Source: Chloroflexota bacterium (lineage in GTDB: Bacteria; Chloroflexota; Anaerolineae; Anaerolineales; Villigracilaceae). Taken from it: a stretch of 64,000 nucleotides of DNA. Numbering within the stretch: the first letter of the stretch is position 1; each line of letters begins with the position of its first letter. Below are positions 26,204 through 33,713 of the stretch, in pieces. The position numbers and the translations under genes are program-made. The notes under the pieces are model-generated. The model was not told the origin of the DNA, made no database searches, and saw nothing but the letters and a program-made list of their open reading frames with translations. Location of the stretch: positions 40,093-104,092 of the forward strand of contig JAPLGS010000099.1 in NCBI GenBank assembly GCA_026390015.1. The letters run 5' to 3'.

Positions 26204-26561
26204 AATAGTTAACTAATAAGTTAAGTATAATAAAACCGATAAATATTGTCAAGTTATTTCAATAGTGACTATTGTTGGTCGGGTTATTATTTGTACTTGG
26301 CTCGGTGGGTTCCTGAGAATGTGGAAAGTTTGATAAATGGTAGTTTTTCTAATCAGGTTGAATCTGTAGCAAAGTTATAGATACAAAACCTCCGAGAGTT
26401 ATTTCGGAGGTCAAATCATCTACTCTCGGATTATCTGCCTTTTCCTACTCCCCAGTCGGCACCCAGATATTCTGCCCCACCCTGCCCTCCCCAAATCCGA
26501 AATTGAAAGTTGGGAAAACATCAAAAGAATCCAGTTAGGGTTTGGAGAGGGTTATCACAAT
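26204..26561. other. 358-base region between ArsR and relE genes
   Basis: No convincing gene of this length. It holds an A/T-rich ArsR upstream region with TTAACTAATAAGTTAA-like dyads near 26209-26226 that could be an operator, a hairpin ACCTCCGA/TCGGAGGT at 26388-26411, and a 29-codon minus-strand reading frame ending at 26445 whose last codons echo the adjacent aldehyde dehydrogenase. Confidence 0.6.
26445..26474 (-). pseudogene. Echo of the aldehyde dehydrogenase 3' end
   Basis: On the minus strand the bases encode QNIWVPTGE and a stop; the true gene ends KNIWVPTGE at 27044-27073. The two 30-base stretches agree at 26 positions, including 19 in a row. The copy follows 20 further open codons (ending FGEGRVG) unlike the intact gene. 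It is either a duplicated target sequence or the tail of a lost paralogue. It sits just past relE, so the two ends bracket relBE. Confidence 0.6.
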
Positions 26562-26822
26562 TTATCTGTAAACATCTTTACGATGGCGAACACGCACAAT
26601 TTCTATAATCAGCCTGTTCTCGAAAATTTCGTAAACGACACGATAGTCCCCAATGCGAATACGATAACTATATTCCGAACCAACCAATTTCTTTACCCCA
26701 GACGGGTACGGATTACTCGATAAATCTTGAACTGCCGCGACGACTTTGATGATCATCGGGCGCGGCAGTTTTTGGAGTTCATTGTAAGCGGATTTCTTCC
26801 ACTCAATTTTGTAGGAAGCCAT
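26562..26822 (-). CDS. relE: RelE/ParE-family toxin
   Basis: An 86-residue toxin with the RelE fold: YKIEWKKSAYNELQKLPRP at the start, LSSNPYPSGVKKLVGSEYSYRIRIGDYRVVYEI in the middle and VRVRHRKDVYR at the end. The last motif, with the central Arg pair, is the catalytic end of ribosome-dependent RelE-type interferases. The start overlaps the upstream antitoxin gene by 20 bases on the same strand, the normal arrangement for relBE. Confidence 0.92.
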   Translation of the reverse strand: MASYKIEWKKSAYNELQKLPRPMIIKVVAAVQDLSSNPYPSGVKKLVGSEYSYRIRIGDYRVVYEIFENRLIIEIVRVRHRKDVYR

Positions 26823-27009
26823 CGCGTTTCAATTTTTCCATTACTTCTTCATGTGAAATGGTCGGCTCGTCACGGCGTTCCGCTAAAACAGCAAGATCTT
26901 CCAAGTCTTCCAACAACCCTTCAAATACTTCTATAGGAAGAATAGCGGCTGTCTTTTTACCGTTTTTATCGGTAATATATTTTGCCTGTAAATCTCGTAA
27001 CTCGATCAT
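26803..27009 (-). CDS. RelB/Phd-type antitoxin
   Basis: A 68-residue antitoxin. The N-terminal half (IELRDLQAKYITDKNGKKTAAILPIEVFE) resembles the Phd/YefM-type DNA-binding fold and the acidic C-terminal helix (LEDLEDLAVLAERRDEPTISHEEVMEKL) would wrap the toxin. GAGG stands before the ATG. The promoter should lie between here and the aldehyde dehydrogenase stop, only 34 bases away, so read-through from that gene is possible. Confidence 0.85.
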   Translation of the reverse strand: MIELRDLQAKYITDKNGKKTAAILPIEVFEGLLEDLEDLAVLAERRDEPTISHEEVMEKLKRDGFLQN

Positions 27010-27043
27010 TGTGCCTCACTTTCTACTCGGTTTATATCACAAA

Positions 27044-29503
27044 TCACTCCCCCGTCGGCACCCAGATATTCTTGACCTGAGTGGACTCATGCAGGAACTC
27101 GTGACCATCGCCCTGCTCACGGGACATCCAATCGCGGGGCAGACCGTAGCCTGTCCAAGTGCGCTTCATATTGGCGGCGGATTCGTTCTCGACGTGGTAA
27201 CTGCCTTCCGCCGAGCCGAAGTACCAGACTGAATCAACGTCTTCGTGTTGCACGAGAGTTTTCACCAGATGGTCACGGTCACCTGTAACGATGTTGACCA
27301 CGCCGCCAGGCACATCGGATGTGTCGAGCACCTGATAGAAGTCCATGGCGGAGAGCGGATATTTCTGGCTGGGGATCATCACCACGCTGTTGCCTCTTGC
27401 AATGGCAGGAGCCATGAGCGAGATAAATCCAAGCAAAGGATTTTCATCGGGGCAGGCAATGCCGATCACACCGACAGGTTCATTGACGGCAACGGTAATT
27501 CCGCGCAGGGTGGTCTCTTGCACGGTGCCGCCGTATTTGTCAGCCCATGCCGCATAAGTAAATAATCTTTCAACGGACGCGTCCACTTCGGCTTGCGCGG
27601 ATTTTTGCGTGCGGCCTGTCATTTCGACGATGCGTTTTACGAACTCCGCATTGCGTGCATCCAAGTTCTCAGCGATGAAATATAAAATTTGCGAGCGGTT
27701 GTATCCGTGGCGCATCGCCCAGCCTGATGTCCGCGCTTTGTGTGCGGCTTCGACTGCATCGCGGATGTCCTTGCGATTTCCGTCACCGACCTGACCGACG
27801 ATCTTTCCTTTTGCATTCAAGATGCTCGTGGTGTATGCGCCATCAGGACGAACTTGTTTTCCGCCGATATACATTTTGGGAGTGCGATCTACCAGCGGAA
27901 GAGCATGTCCATTTGCCCGAGCAACCCCAGGCTGAGTCGGAAACGTAGGAACGTGTCCTCCCCACGCTGGTCGAGTAGGCGTGTTCGTCGCCGTATCGAG
28001 ATACGGCAATGATAATTCAGGGCGTGGACGATCCATCCATTTTGGTCGCAAGTATTCAAACAGACCTTCACGTCCGCCTTCGCGCCCGTAGCCCGACTCG
28101 CGATAGCCGCCGAAGCCCGAAGCGCCGTCGAATTGATTGGTGCAATTGACCCACACCGAGCCCGCCTTGATCTTGCTCGCGACATCGAGCGCGAGGTTGA
28201 TGTTATCGCTCCACACGCTCGCCGCGAGACCATAGCGCGTGTTGTTCGCAAGTTCGATGGCTTCGCTCGGCGTGCGGAACGTAAGCGAGACCAGCACGGG
28301 TCCGAAAATTTCTTCCTGCACCGTTGCGGCAGCGGGATCGAGACCTGTAATGAGCGTGGGTTTATAAAACAGCCCTTTTTCGGGCAACTGAATATTCGGC
28401 TGAAAACATTCACCTCCTTCCGCGATGCCCGTCTTCACCCAGCCATCAATCGTGTCCCATTGGCTTTGGTCAACGATCGCGCCCATGTCAATCGACTTAT
28501 CGAGCGGGTCGCCCACGCGCATGTGCTCCATGCGATTTTTTAATTTTTGGATGAATTTCCCTGCGATATTTTCCTGCACGATCAGCCTTGATCCTGCGCA
28601 ACAAACTTGACCCTGATTAAACCAGATCGCATCAACCACGCCTTCAACTGCTCCATCCAAATCGGCATCGTCAAACACAACAAATGGACTCTTGCCCCCA
28701 AGTTCAAGCGACAGTTTCTTACCCGAGCCAGCTGTCTGCTTGCGGAGAGTTCGCCCGACGTCGGTGGAACCCGTGAAGGCGATCTTATCCACATCGGGGT
28801 GCGTGACGATCATCGAGCCTGCGCTGCTGCTTCCAGTAATTACATTTACAACGCCAGCAGGCAGACCCGCCTCGGCAACGATCTCTGCGAACAACAACGC
28901 AGTGAGTCTTGTGTACGAAGCAGGCTTCAATACCACCGTGTTGCCCATCGCTATCGCAGGCGCGATCTTCCACGCCAGCATAAGCAAAGGAAAATTCCAC
29001 GGGATGATCTGCCCGACCACACCCACAGGTTGATAATCGCGCAGTTCAGTTTCCATCAACTGCGCCCAACCCGCATAATAATAAAAGTGACGCGCCAACA
29101 AAGGCACATCAATATCTCTTGATTCACGGATCGGCTTGCCGTTGTCCATCGACTCAAGCACCGCCAACAAGCGCGAATGTTTCTGAAGGTTGCGCGCGAT
29201 TGCATAAAGATAACGCGCACGAGTCACACCAGGAGTCTTGCTCCACGATTTGAAGGCTTCACGCGCTGCGCTAACAGCCGCATCCACTTCTTTTTGCCCC
29301 GCCTGCGTGGTCTCGGCCAACAACTCCCCATTCGCCGGGTTGATGGACGAATAAAATTTGGCGCCTTTCGGCGTCACCCATTCGTTGTTGATGAACAATC
29401 CGAACTTTCGTCCATGCTCGTTCAGCCAAGCGTTGACTGCATCAGGCGCTTCGGGCGCAGGTCCGTATTCCATGGATTTGAAAATTTTAAGTAATTTCGA
29501 CAT
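27044..29503 (-). CDS. Tandem aldehyde dehydrogenase, second domain lacking catalytic Cys
   Basis: An 819-residue protein with two ALDH domains. The first (about 30-490) is complete: PWNFPLLMLAWKIAPA, LELGGKSPFVVFDDAD with the general base, and FNQGQVCCAGSRL with the nucleophile. The second (about 545-819) has the cofactor-binding start (GVIGIACPDENPLLGF) but ends soon after the site where the Cys loop should be, with no Cys motif. The linker (about 500-520) is encoded by a dispersed palindrome. It probably oxidises the acetaldehyde made by the neighbouring deoxyribose-phosphate aldolase. ATG 29503 is chosen because upstream codons lie in another palindrome. Confidence 0.88.
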   Translation of the reverse strand: MSKLLKIFKSMEYGPAPEAPDAVNAWLNEHGRKFGLFINNEWVTPKGAKFYSSINPANGELLAETTQAGQKEVDAAVSAAREAFKSWSKTPGVTRARYLYAIARNLQKHSRLLAVLESMDNGKPIRESRDIDVPLLARHFYYYAGWAQLMETELRDYQPVGVVGQIIPWNFPLLMLAWKIAPAIAMGNTVVLKPASYTRLTALLFAEIVAEAGLPAGVVNVITGSSSAGSMIVTHPDVDKIAFTGSTDVGRTLRKQTAGSGKKLSLELGGKSPFVVFDDADLDGAVEGVVDAIWFNQGQVCCAGSRLIVQENIAGKFIQKLKNRMEHMRVGDPLDKSIDMGAIVDQSQWDTIDGWVKTGIAEGGECFQPNIQLPEKGLFYKPTLITGLDPAAATVQEEIFGPVLVSLTFRTPSEAIELANNTRYGLAASVWSDNINLALDVASKIKAGSVWVNCTNQFDGASGFGGYRESGYGREGGREGLFEYLRPKWMDRPRPELSLPYLDTATNTPTRPAWGGHVPTFPTQPGVARANGHALPLVDRTPKMYIGGKQVRPDGAYTTSILNAKGKIVGQVGDGNRKDIRDAVEAAHKARTSGWAMRHGYNRSQILYFIAENLDARNAEFVKRIVEMTGRTQKSAQAEVDASVERLFTYAAWADKYGGTVQETTLRGITVAVNEPVGVIGIACPDENPLLGFISLMAPAIARGNSVVMIPSQKYPLSAMDFYQVLDTSDVPGGVVNIVTGDRDHLVKTLVQHEDVDSVWYFGSAEGSYHVENESAANMKRTWTGYGLPRDWMSREQGDGHEFLHESTQVKNIWVPTGE
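27969..28001 (+). repeat. Dispersed palindromic repeat, copy inside the ALDH linker
   Basis: GGTCGAGTAGGCGTGTTCGT and 13 further bases to TATCGAGA match the reverse complement of the intergenic copy at 29615-29653 apart from 3-base shorter arms. It is inserted in frame in the aldehyde dehydrogenase gene, adding the Thr/Pro-rich linker around TATNTPTRP. Confidence 0.8.
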
Positions 29504-29521
29504 AATTTTATCCAATCTCGG

Positions 29522-29568
29522 TGGTCGAGTAGCCCCGAGTGTTTTTCGAGGGGCGTATCGAGACCACA
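29522..29568 (+). repeat. Dispersed palindromic repeat, second family member
   Basis: GTGGTCGAGTAGCCCC and GGGGCGTATCGAGACCAC face each other around GAGTGTTTTTCGA. It shares the GGTCGAGTAG and TATCGAGA ends with the other copies but has a different centre. It lies just upstream of the aldehyde dehydrogenase start. Confidence 0.75.
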
Positions 29569-29614
29569 AATTCCAGGTAAATTTGTTATTTCAATATGTA
29601 CATCCAACTTATGC

Positions 29615-29653
29615 TCTCGATACGGCGGCGACGAACACGCCGCCTACTCGACC
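29615..29653 (-). repeat. Dispersed palindromic repeat, third copy
   Basis: Between deoC and the aldehyde dehydrogenase gene, TCTCGATACGGCGGCGACGA to CTACTCGACC matches the in-gene copy (27969-28001) in opposite orientation, with an extra GGC/GCC in the arms. Confidence 0.8.
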
Positions 29654-29666
29654 ATCGGAATTGTCT

Positions 29667-30626
29667 TTATCCCATCGGCATGTGATGTTTCGCTGCGTAA
29701 TGACCTGTGATGTAGTGATACAACTGCCGTTCGATGTCGGTCAACAAACTGGATGCGCCAATGCGGAACAGGTCATTCATCAACCATTCATCGCCGAGTT
29801 CTTCCTTCATCAACGATTGCCAGGCCAGCGCCTGTTTCGCGGAGCTGATTCCGCCCGCGGGTTTGAATCCAACTTTGTAGCCGAAGCGATCCAAATAATC
29901 GCGGATGGCGCGTGTCATCACCAAGCTAAATTCCAACGTGGCGTTGACTGTTTCCTTGCCCGTGGATGTCTTGATAAAATCCGAGCCTGCCATCATTGCC
30001 ACGAGGCTGGCTTGATAAACCTGCTTGAGCGAACCGAGATCACCAGTTGCTAAAATTGTTTTCATGTGTGAGTCACCGCAGGCTTTGCGGAATTGTTGCA
30101 GTTCATCGTACATGGAATGCCAGTCGCCAGTGAGAACATAATTGCGTGCGATGACCACGTCAATTTCTTTTGCGCCTGCTTCGACAGCTTGCTCGATCTC
30201 TTCAATTCGTTGCGGCAGGGGAGTCTGTCCTGCAGGAAAACCTGTGGCGACAGAGGCAACTGGAATGTCCGAATCTTGAAGTGCGTGAACTGCATCCGCA
30301 ACACGGTTGGGATACACACACACCGCGCCGACGGTGATCTTCTCGCCATCGAGTCCAAGTTTTGCCAGCATGTCCGCGCGGATCGGGTTTCTGGCTTTGG
30401 CACATAATCTTTTCACGCGCCCTGGCGTGTCATCGCCTGCAAGGGTGGTCAGGTCAATGTTGGTGACCGCGCGTAAAAGCCAGGCTGCCTGCCAATCCTT
30501 TTTGACGGTGCGGCGTCCAGTGAGTGTGGCGATGCGGCGTTCGACCGCGCTTTTGTTGACGTGCGCGCCCATCACCCAATCAAGGTCAAGAGGCGTGCCG
30601 GAATTTCGATTATTTTGGGAAGTCAT
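29667..30626 (-). CDS. deoC: Deoxyribose-phosphate aldolase, long eukaryotic (DERA)-type
   Basis: A 319-residue class I aldolase that splits 2-deoxyribose-5-phosphate into glyceraldehyde-3-phosphate and acetaldehyde. Key parts are VASVATGFPAGQTPL, KEIDVVIARNYVLTG, MKTILATGDLG with the proton-relay Lys, and SDFIKTSTGKETVNATLE with the Schiff-base Lys. The 60-residue N-terminal extension and the end ERQLYHYITGHYAAKHHMPM resemble animal DERA more than the 220-250-residue bacterial form. It lies upstream of the aldehyde dehydrogenase on the same strand, consistent with deoxynucleoside breakdown. Confidence 0.94.
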   Translation of the reverse strand: MTSQNNRNSGTPLDLDWVMGAHVNKSAVERRIATLTGRRTVKKDWQAAWLLRAVTNIDLTTLAGDDTPGRVKRLCAKARNPIRADMLAKLGLDGEKITVGAVCVYPNRVADAVHALQDSDIPVASVATGFPAGQTPLPQRIEEIEQAVEAGAKEIDVVIARNYVLTGDWHSMYDELQQFRKACGDSHMKTILATGDLGSLKQVYQASLVAMMAGSDFIKTSTGKETVNATLEFSLVMTRAIRDYLDRFGYKVGFKPAGGISSAKQALAWQSLMKEELGDEWLMNDLFRIGASSLLTDIERQLYHYITGHYAAKHHMPMG

Positions 30627-30659
30627 GGGAGGAGCCTTTTATTTTTTATTTTCATCAAA

Positions 30660-30944
30660 TCATTCTGAAGGATTTGCACCTTGGTGAGTTTCCCATTCAT
30701 CAATAACCTGCTTATACATTTCGGGCAGATGATAGCGCAGAGTTGCGACCAGTCCAGCATATCGTCTAAAAACGGTGCGGTCGGGTTTCTGATGGTTATT
30801 CAAATCTTCATGAATGATCTTGAGGAAAACCAAAGCCAAGTCCGCTGTCAGCGTCTGGGAGTCAAACAACAACTGAAAAAAATTCAGCTTATCTTTTATG
30901 GTAGAGTTGCGGAACAATTCTTTGCGTTTTGATGAAGCAGCCAT
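30660..30944 (-). CDS. Hypothetical 94-residue protein
   Basis: A small mostly helical, charged protein that I do not recognise (LFDSQTLTADLALVFLKIIHED, RRYAGLVATLRYHLPEMYKQVID). It lies 33 bases upstream of deoC on the same strand. Codon use looks real and the reading frame is undisturbed. No membrane segment or motif is seen. Confidence 0.55.
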   Translation of the reverse strand: MAASSKRKELFRNSTIKDKLNFFQLLFDSQTLTADLALVFLKIIHEDLNNHQKPDRTVFRRYAGLVATLRYHLPEMYKQVIDEWETHQGANPSE

Positions 30945-31002
30945 CTTCGGTGAAAACTCCTAGTATCTTCCATATTATACAGGGTTTGCCAGAATCTCTT
31001 TG

Positions 31003-31011
31003 CGCTATAAT
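31003..31011 (+). promoter_or_regulatory. -10 element (CGCTATAAT) of the second DinB gene
   Basis: TATAAT at 31006-31011, 19 bases before the ATG at 31031. It lies downstream of the earlier in-frame ATG at 30929 and so supports 31031 as the start. Confidence 0.5.
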
Positions 31012-31030
31012 TCAAAAAAGGAATTTCACA

Positions 31031-31567
31031 ATGACAAACAACCTGACTCCCCCAACCAACGAAGAGTATGCTCCATTTTATTCTGATTACATCCAGCGCG
31101 CAATTTCTAGAAACGATGTGGTCGCAGCCCTCGCTCAACAAGTTGACGAAATCAGAGCTGCGCTTGGAAATCTTTCTGACCAGCAAGCCCGCTTCAAATT
31201 CGGACCTTTGGAATGGTCCATTAAAGAAGTGCTCGGCCATCTGATAGATGGAGAGCGCGTTTTCTCCTATCGCCTCTTGCGAATCTCACGCAATGACCAG
31301 ACTCCGCTGCCAGGCTTTGAGCAGGAGGATTATGTCCGCGAAGCTGGGTTTGACAACTCTGCACTCGATGATCTGATCAGCGAGTTTGAATTCCTGCGTC
31401 GCGCTAATATTCTCGGCATAAAAAACATGAGCGACGAATCTGTCTCGCGGCTCGGCACAGCCAGCGGAGTGGCAGTCAGCGCGCGGGCGTTGATCTATAT
31501 GCTGGTCGGTCACGTGGAACATCACATGGCGAGTCTGCATGAGAACTATTTACCCAACATAAAGTGA
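31031..31567 (+). CDS. DinB-family protein
   Basis: A 178-residue four-helix DinB-like protein. EWSIKEVLGHLIDGERVFSYRLLRI and LVGHVEHHMASLHENYL carry the conserved metal-ligand His residues. It is the second DinB protein of the window and is only distantly like the first. ATG 31031 is favoured by TATAAT at 31006-31011 and a nearby AAGGAA. It lies 28 bases before the oligopeptidase gene and may be co-transcribed. Confidence 0.83.
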   Translation: MTNNLTPPTNEEYAPFYSDYIQRAISRNDVVAALAQQVDEIRAALGNLSDQQARFKFGPLEWSIKEVLGHLIDGERVFSYRLLRISRNDQTPLPGFEQEDYVREAGFDNSALDDLISEFEFLRRANILGIKNMSDESVSRLGTASGVAVSARALIYMLVGHVEHHMASLHENYLPNIK

Positions 31568-31595
31568 CCTTCACCATATAAACACGGAGAAAAAC

Positions 31596-33656
31596 ATGTC
31601 ATCATTTCCTATTGCGCCAAAACGCCCGCACGAAATCGCCCAGCATGGTCAGACCCGTGTTGATAATTATTATTGGATGCGCGACAGGAACGATCCTGAA
31701 ACGATAAAACACCTGCGCGCCGAAAGCGATTATCTCGAAGAGATCATGCAGCACACGAAACCGTTGCAGGAAAAACTATTTACCGAAATGAAAGCGCGCA
31801 TCAAAGAGGACGATTCAACTGTCCCTTCGAAAAGTGGCGGATATTTTTATTACGAACGCCACGAAGAAGGAAAGCAGTATCCCGTCTTTTGCCGCAAGCA
31901 AGGCTCGCTTGATTCAGCCGAAGAGATTTTGCTCGACCAGAATCAACTGGCAGAGGGTAAAACTTTTTGCAGCATTGGCGCGTTCTCGATCAGTCCCGAT
32001 GGGAATAAGCTGGTCTATTCGGTTGATTATGGCGGACGTGAAATTTACACTCTCCATCTCAAAGATTTGAAAAGCGGAAAGCTGTATCCCGAAATAATCG
32101 AAAATACATCAGGCAGTGCTTACGAACACGGCGGCACGGAATGGGCGAACGACAACGAGACTTTTTTTTATATCACTTTGGATGACGCACAGCGACCGTG
32201 TAAATTATATCGGCATAAACTTGGCACTGACCCCACGCAGGATGTACTCATCTTCCACGAGCAGGATGAAACTTATTTCCTGTTCATGTTCAAGACGCGT
32301 GATGAAGCGTATATCATGACCTATCACTACAGCACCACAACACGCGAAATGCGTTTTCTTTCTGCTGATCATCCTGAGGAAAATCTGCGTGTGCTGCAAT
32401 CCCGCATCAATGGTTTGGAATATTACGCAGCGCACCACAACGGAAATTTTTTCATTGTCCATAATGATAATGCGAAGAATTTCAAATTGAGTGTTGCGCC
32501 TGTGGGAAAATCCGAAAAGGAAAACTGGCGGGAGGTTATCCCCCACCGCGCAGATGTACTCGTGGATGGCGTGGATACGTTCGCAGACTTTGTCGTTGTC
32601 CATGAGCGCAAGGGCGGGCTCAAACAACTTCGTATCAGCGCGCCCGATGGATTGGGGAACGTGCGTTATGCACAATTCCCCGAGCCGGCCTATAACGTCA
32701 ACCTTGAAACCAACCCTGAATTCAAAACAAATCTTCTGCGTTTTAATTATTCATCATTGATCACGCCCAATTCAATCATAGATTTTCACGTGGATAGCGC
32801 TGAATGGGAGCTAAAAAAAGAGGACGAGATCCCAAGCGGTTACGATAAGACGCAATATATATCCGAAAGAATCCATGCCACTGCGTTAGATGGCACACAG
32901 GTTCCAATTTCAATTGTGTACAAAAAGGGCTTGAATAAAGATGGGAATAATCCTACCCTGCTTTATGGATATGGTTCATACGGCGCGACCATAGATGCGA
33001 CATTTAGTTCCAACCGCTTCAGCCTGCTTGAACGTGGATTCGTGTTCGCCATCGGACACATCCGCGGCGGCTCAGACATGGGGCGCGAATGGTACGAAGA
33101 CGGCAAGATGCTCAACAAGAAAAATACTTTTACTGATTTCATCGCATGCGCGGAGCATCTCATCAAGGCTGGATTCACATCCCCGCAAAAACTTGCCATC
33201 ATGGGCGGTTCCGCTGGCGGATTGCTCGTCGGCGCGTGCGTCACCATGCGGCCTGACCTGTTCAAAGCCGTGATTTGCAAAGTTCCATTTGTGGATGTAG
33301 TCACCACCATGAGCGATCCGACAATTCCACTAACCACGCTCGAATATGATCAATGGGGCAATCCCGAAGATAGGAAATACTTCGACTATATGATGACTTA
33401 CTCGCCCTACAATAATATCCGCGCCACGGAATATCCGCATATGCTCATCACTACCGGTCTCAACGATCCGCGTGTTGCTTATTGGGAACCTGCCAAATTC
33501 GCAGCCAAACTCCGTGAGATGAAAACGGATGATAACCTGATCATGATGTATACCAACTATGATTCAGGTCATGCGGGAGCAAGCGGACGATATGATTTCC
33601 TGAAAGAGATCGCTCAAGACTATGCGTTTTTGCTGGATAAACTTGATGTGAAGTAA
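31596..33656 (+). CDS. Oligopeptidase B-like S9A serine peptidase
   Basis: A 686-residue prolyl-oligopeptidase-family enzyme. The N-terminus DNYYWMRDRNDPETIKHL and the propeller (about 75-405) precede the hydrolase domain, with nucleophile in MGGSAGGLLVGA (about Ser533), acid in TGLNDPRVAYWEPAKF and base in DSGHAGASGRYDF. VPFVDVVTTMSDPTIPLT is typical of oligopeptidase B, which cuts after basic residues in short peptides. No signal peptide is seen. GGAG precedes the ATG, and a long palindromic terminator follows. Confidence 0.92.
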   Translation: MSSFPIAPKRPHEIAQHGQTRVDNYYWMRDRNDPETIKHLRAESDYLEEIMQHTKPLQEKLFTEMKARIKEDDSTVPSKSGGYFYYERHEEGKQYPVFCRKQGSLDSAEEILLDQNQLAEGKTFCSIGAFSISPDGNKLVYSVDYGGREIYTLHLKDLKSGKLYPEIIENTSGSAYEHGGTEWANDNETFFYITLDDAQRPCKLYRHKLGTDPTQDVLIFHEQDETYFLFMFKTRDEAYIMTYHYSTTTREMRFLSADHPEENLRVLQSRINGLEYYAAHHNGNFFIVHNDNAKNFKLSVAPVGKSEKENWREVIPHRADVLVDGVDTFADFVVVHERKGGLKQLRISAPDGLGNVRYAQFPEPAYNVNLETNPEFKTNLLRFNYSSLITPNSIIDFHVDSAEWELKKEDEIPSGYDKTQYISERIHATALDGTQVPISIVYKKGLNKDGNNPTLLYGYGSYGATIDATFSSNRFSLLERGFVFAIGHIRGGSDMGREWYEDGKMLNKKNTFTDFIACAEHLIKAGFTSPQKLAIMGGSAGGLLVGACVTMRPDLFKAVICKVPFVDVVTTMSDPTIPLTTLEYDQWGNPEDRKYFDYMMTYSPYNNIRATEYPHMLITTGLNDPRVAYWEPAKFAAKLREMKTDDNLIMMYTNYDSGHAGASGRYDFLKEIAQDYAFLLDKLDVK

Positions 33657-33700
33657 CAAAAAAACTTCCGAGAAATTTATCTCGGAAGTTTTTTTGTTAC
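33653..33700. terminator. Bidirectional terminator with perfect 21-bp stem
   Basis: Arms 33653-33673 and 33680-33700 are exact reverse complements around a 6-base loop; the stem includes an A7/T7 tract, so it works for both the oligopeptidase and the convergent citrate synthase gene. The core ACTTCCGAG resembles the other terminators here. Confidence 0.92.
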
Positions 33701-33713
33701 TATTGAAATCTGA

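Noticed and set aside
29358..30053. A plus-strand frame of 231 codons across the ALDH/deoC gap
   Set aside because: It runs antisense through conserved parts of both genes and through two palindromes; no family features.
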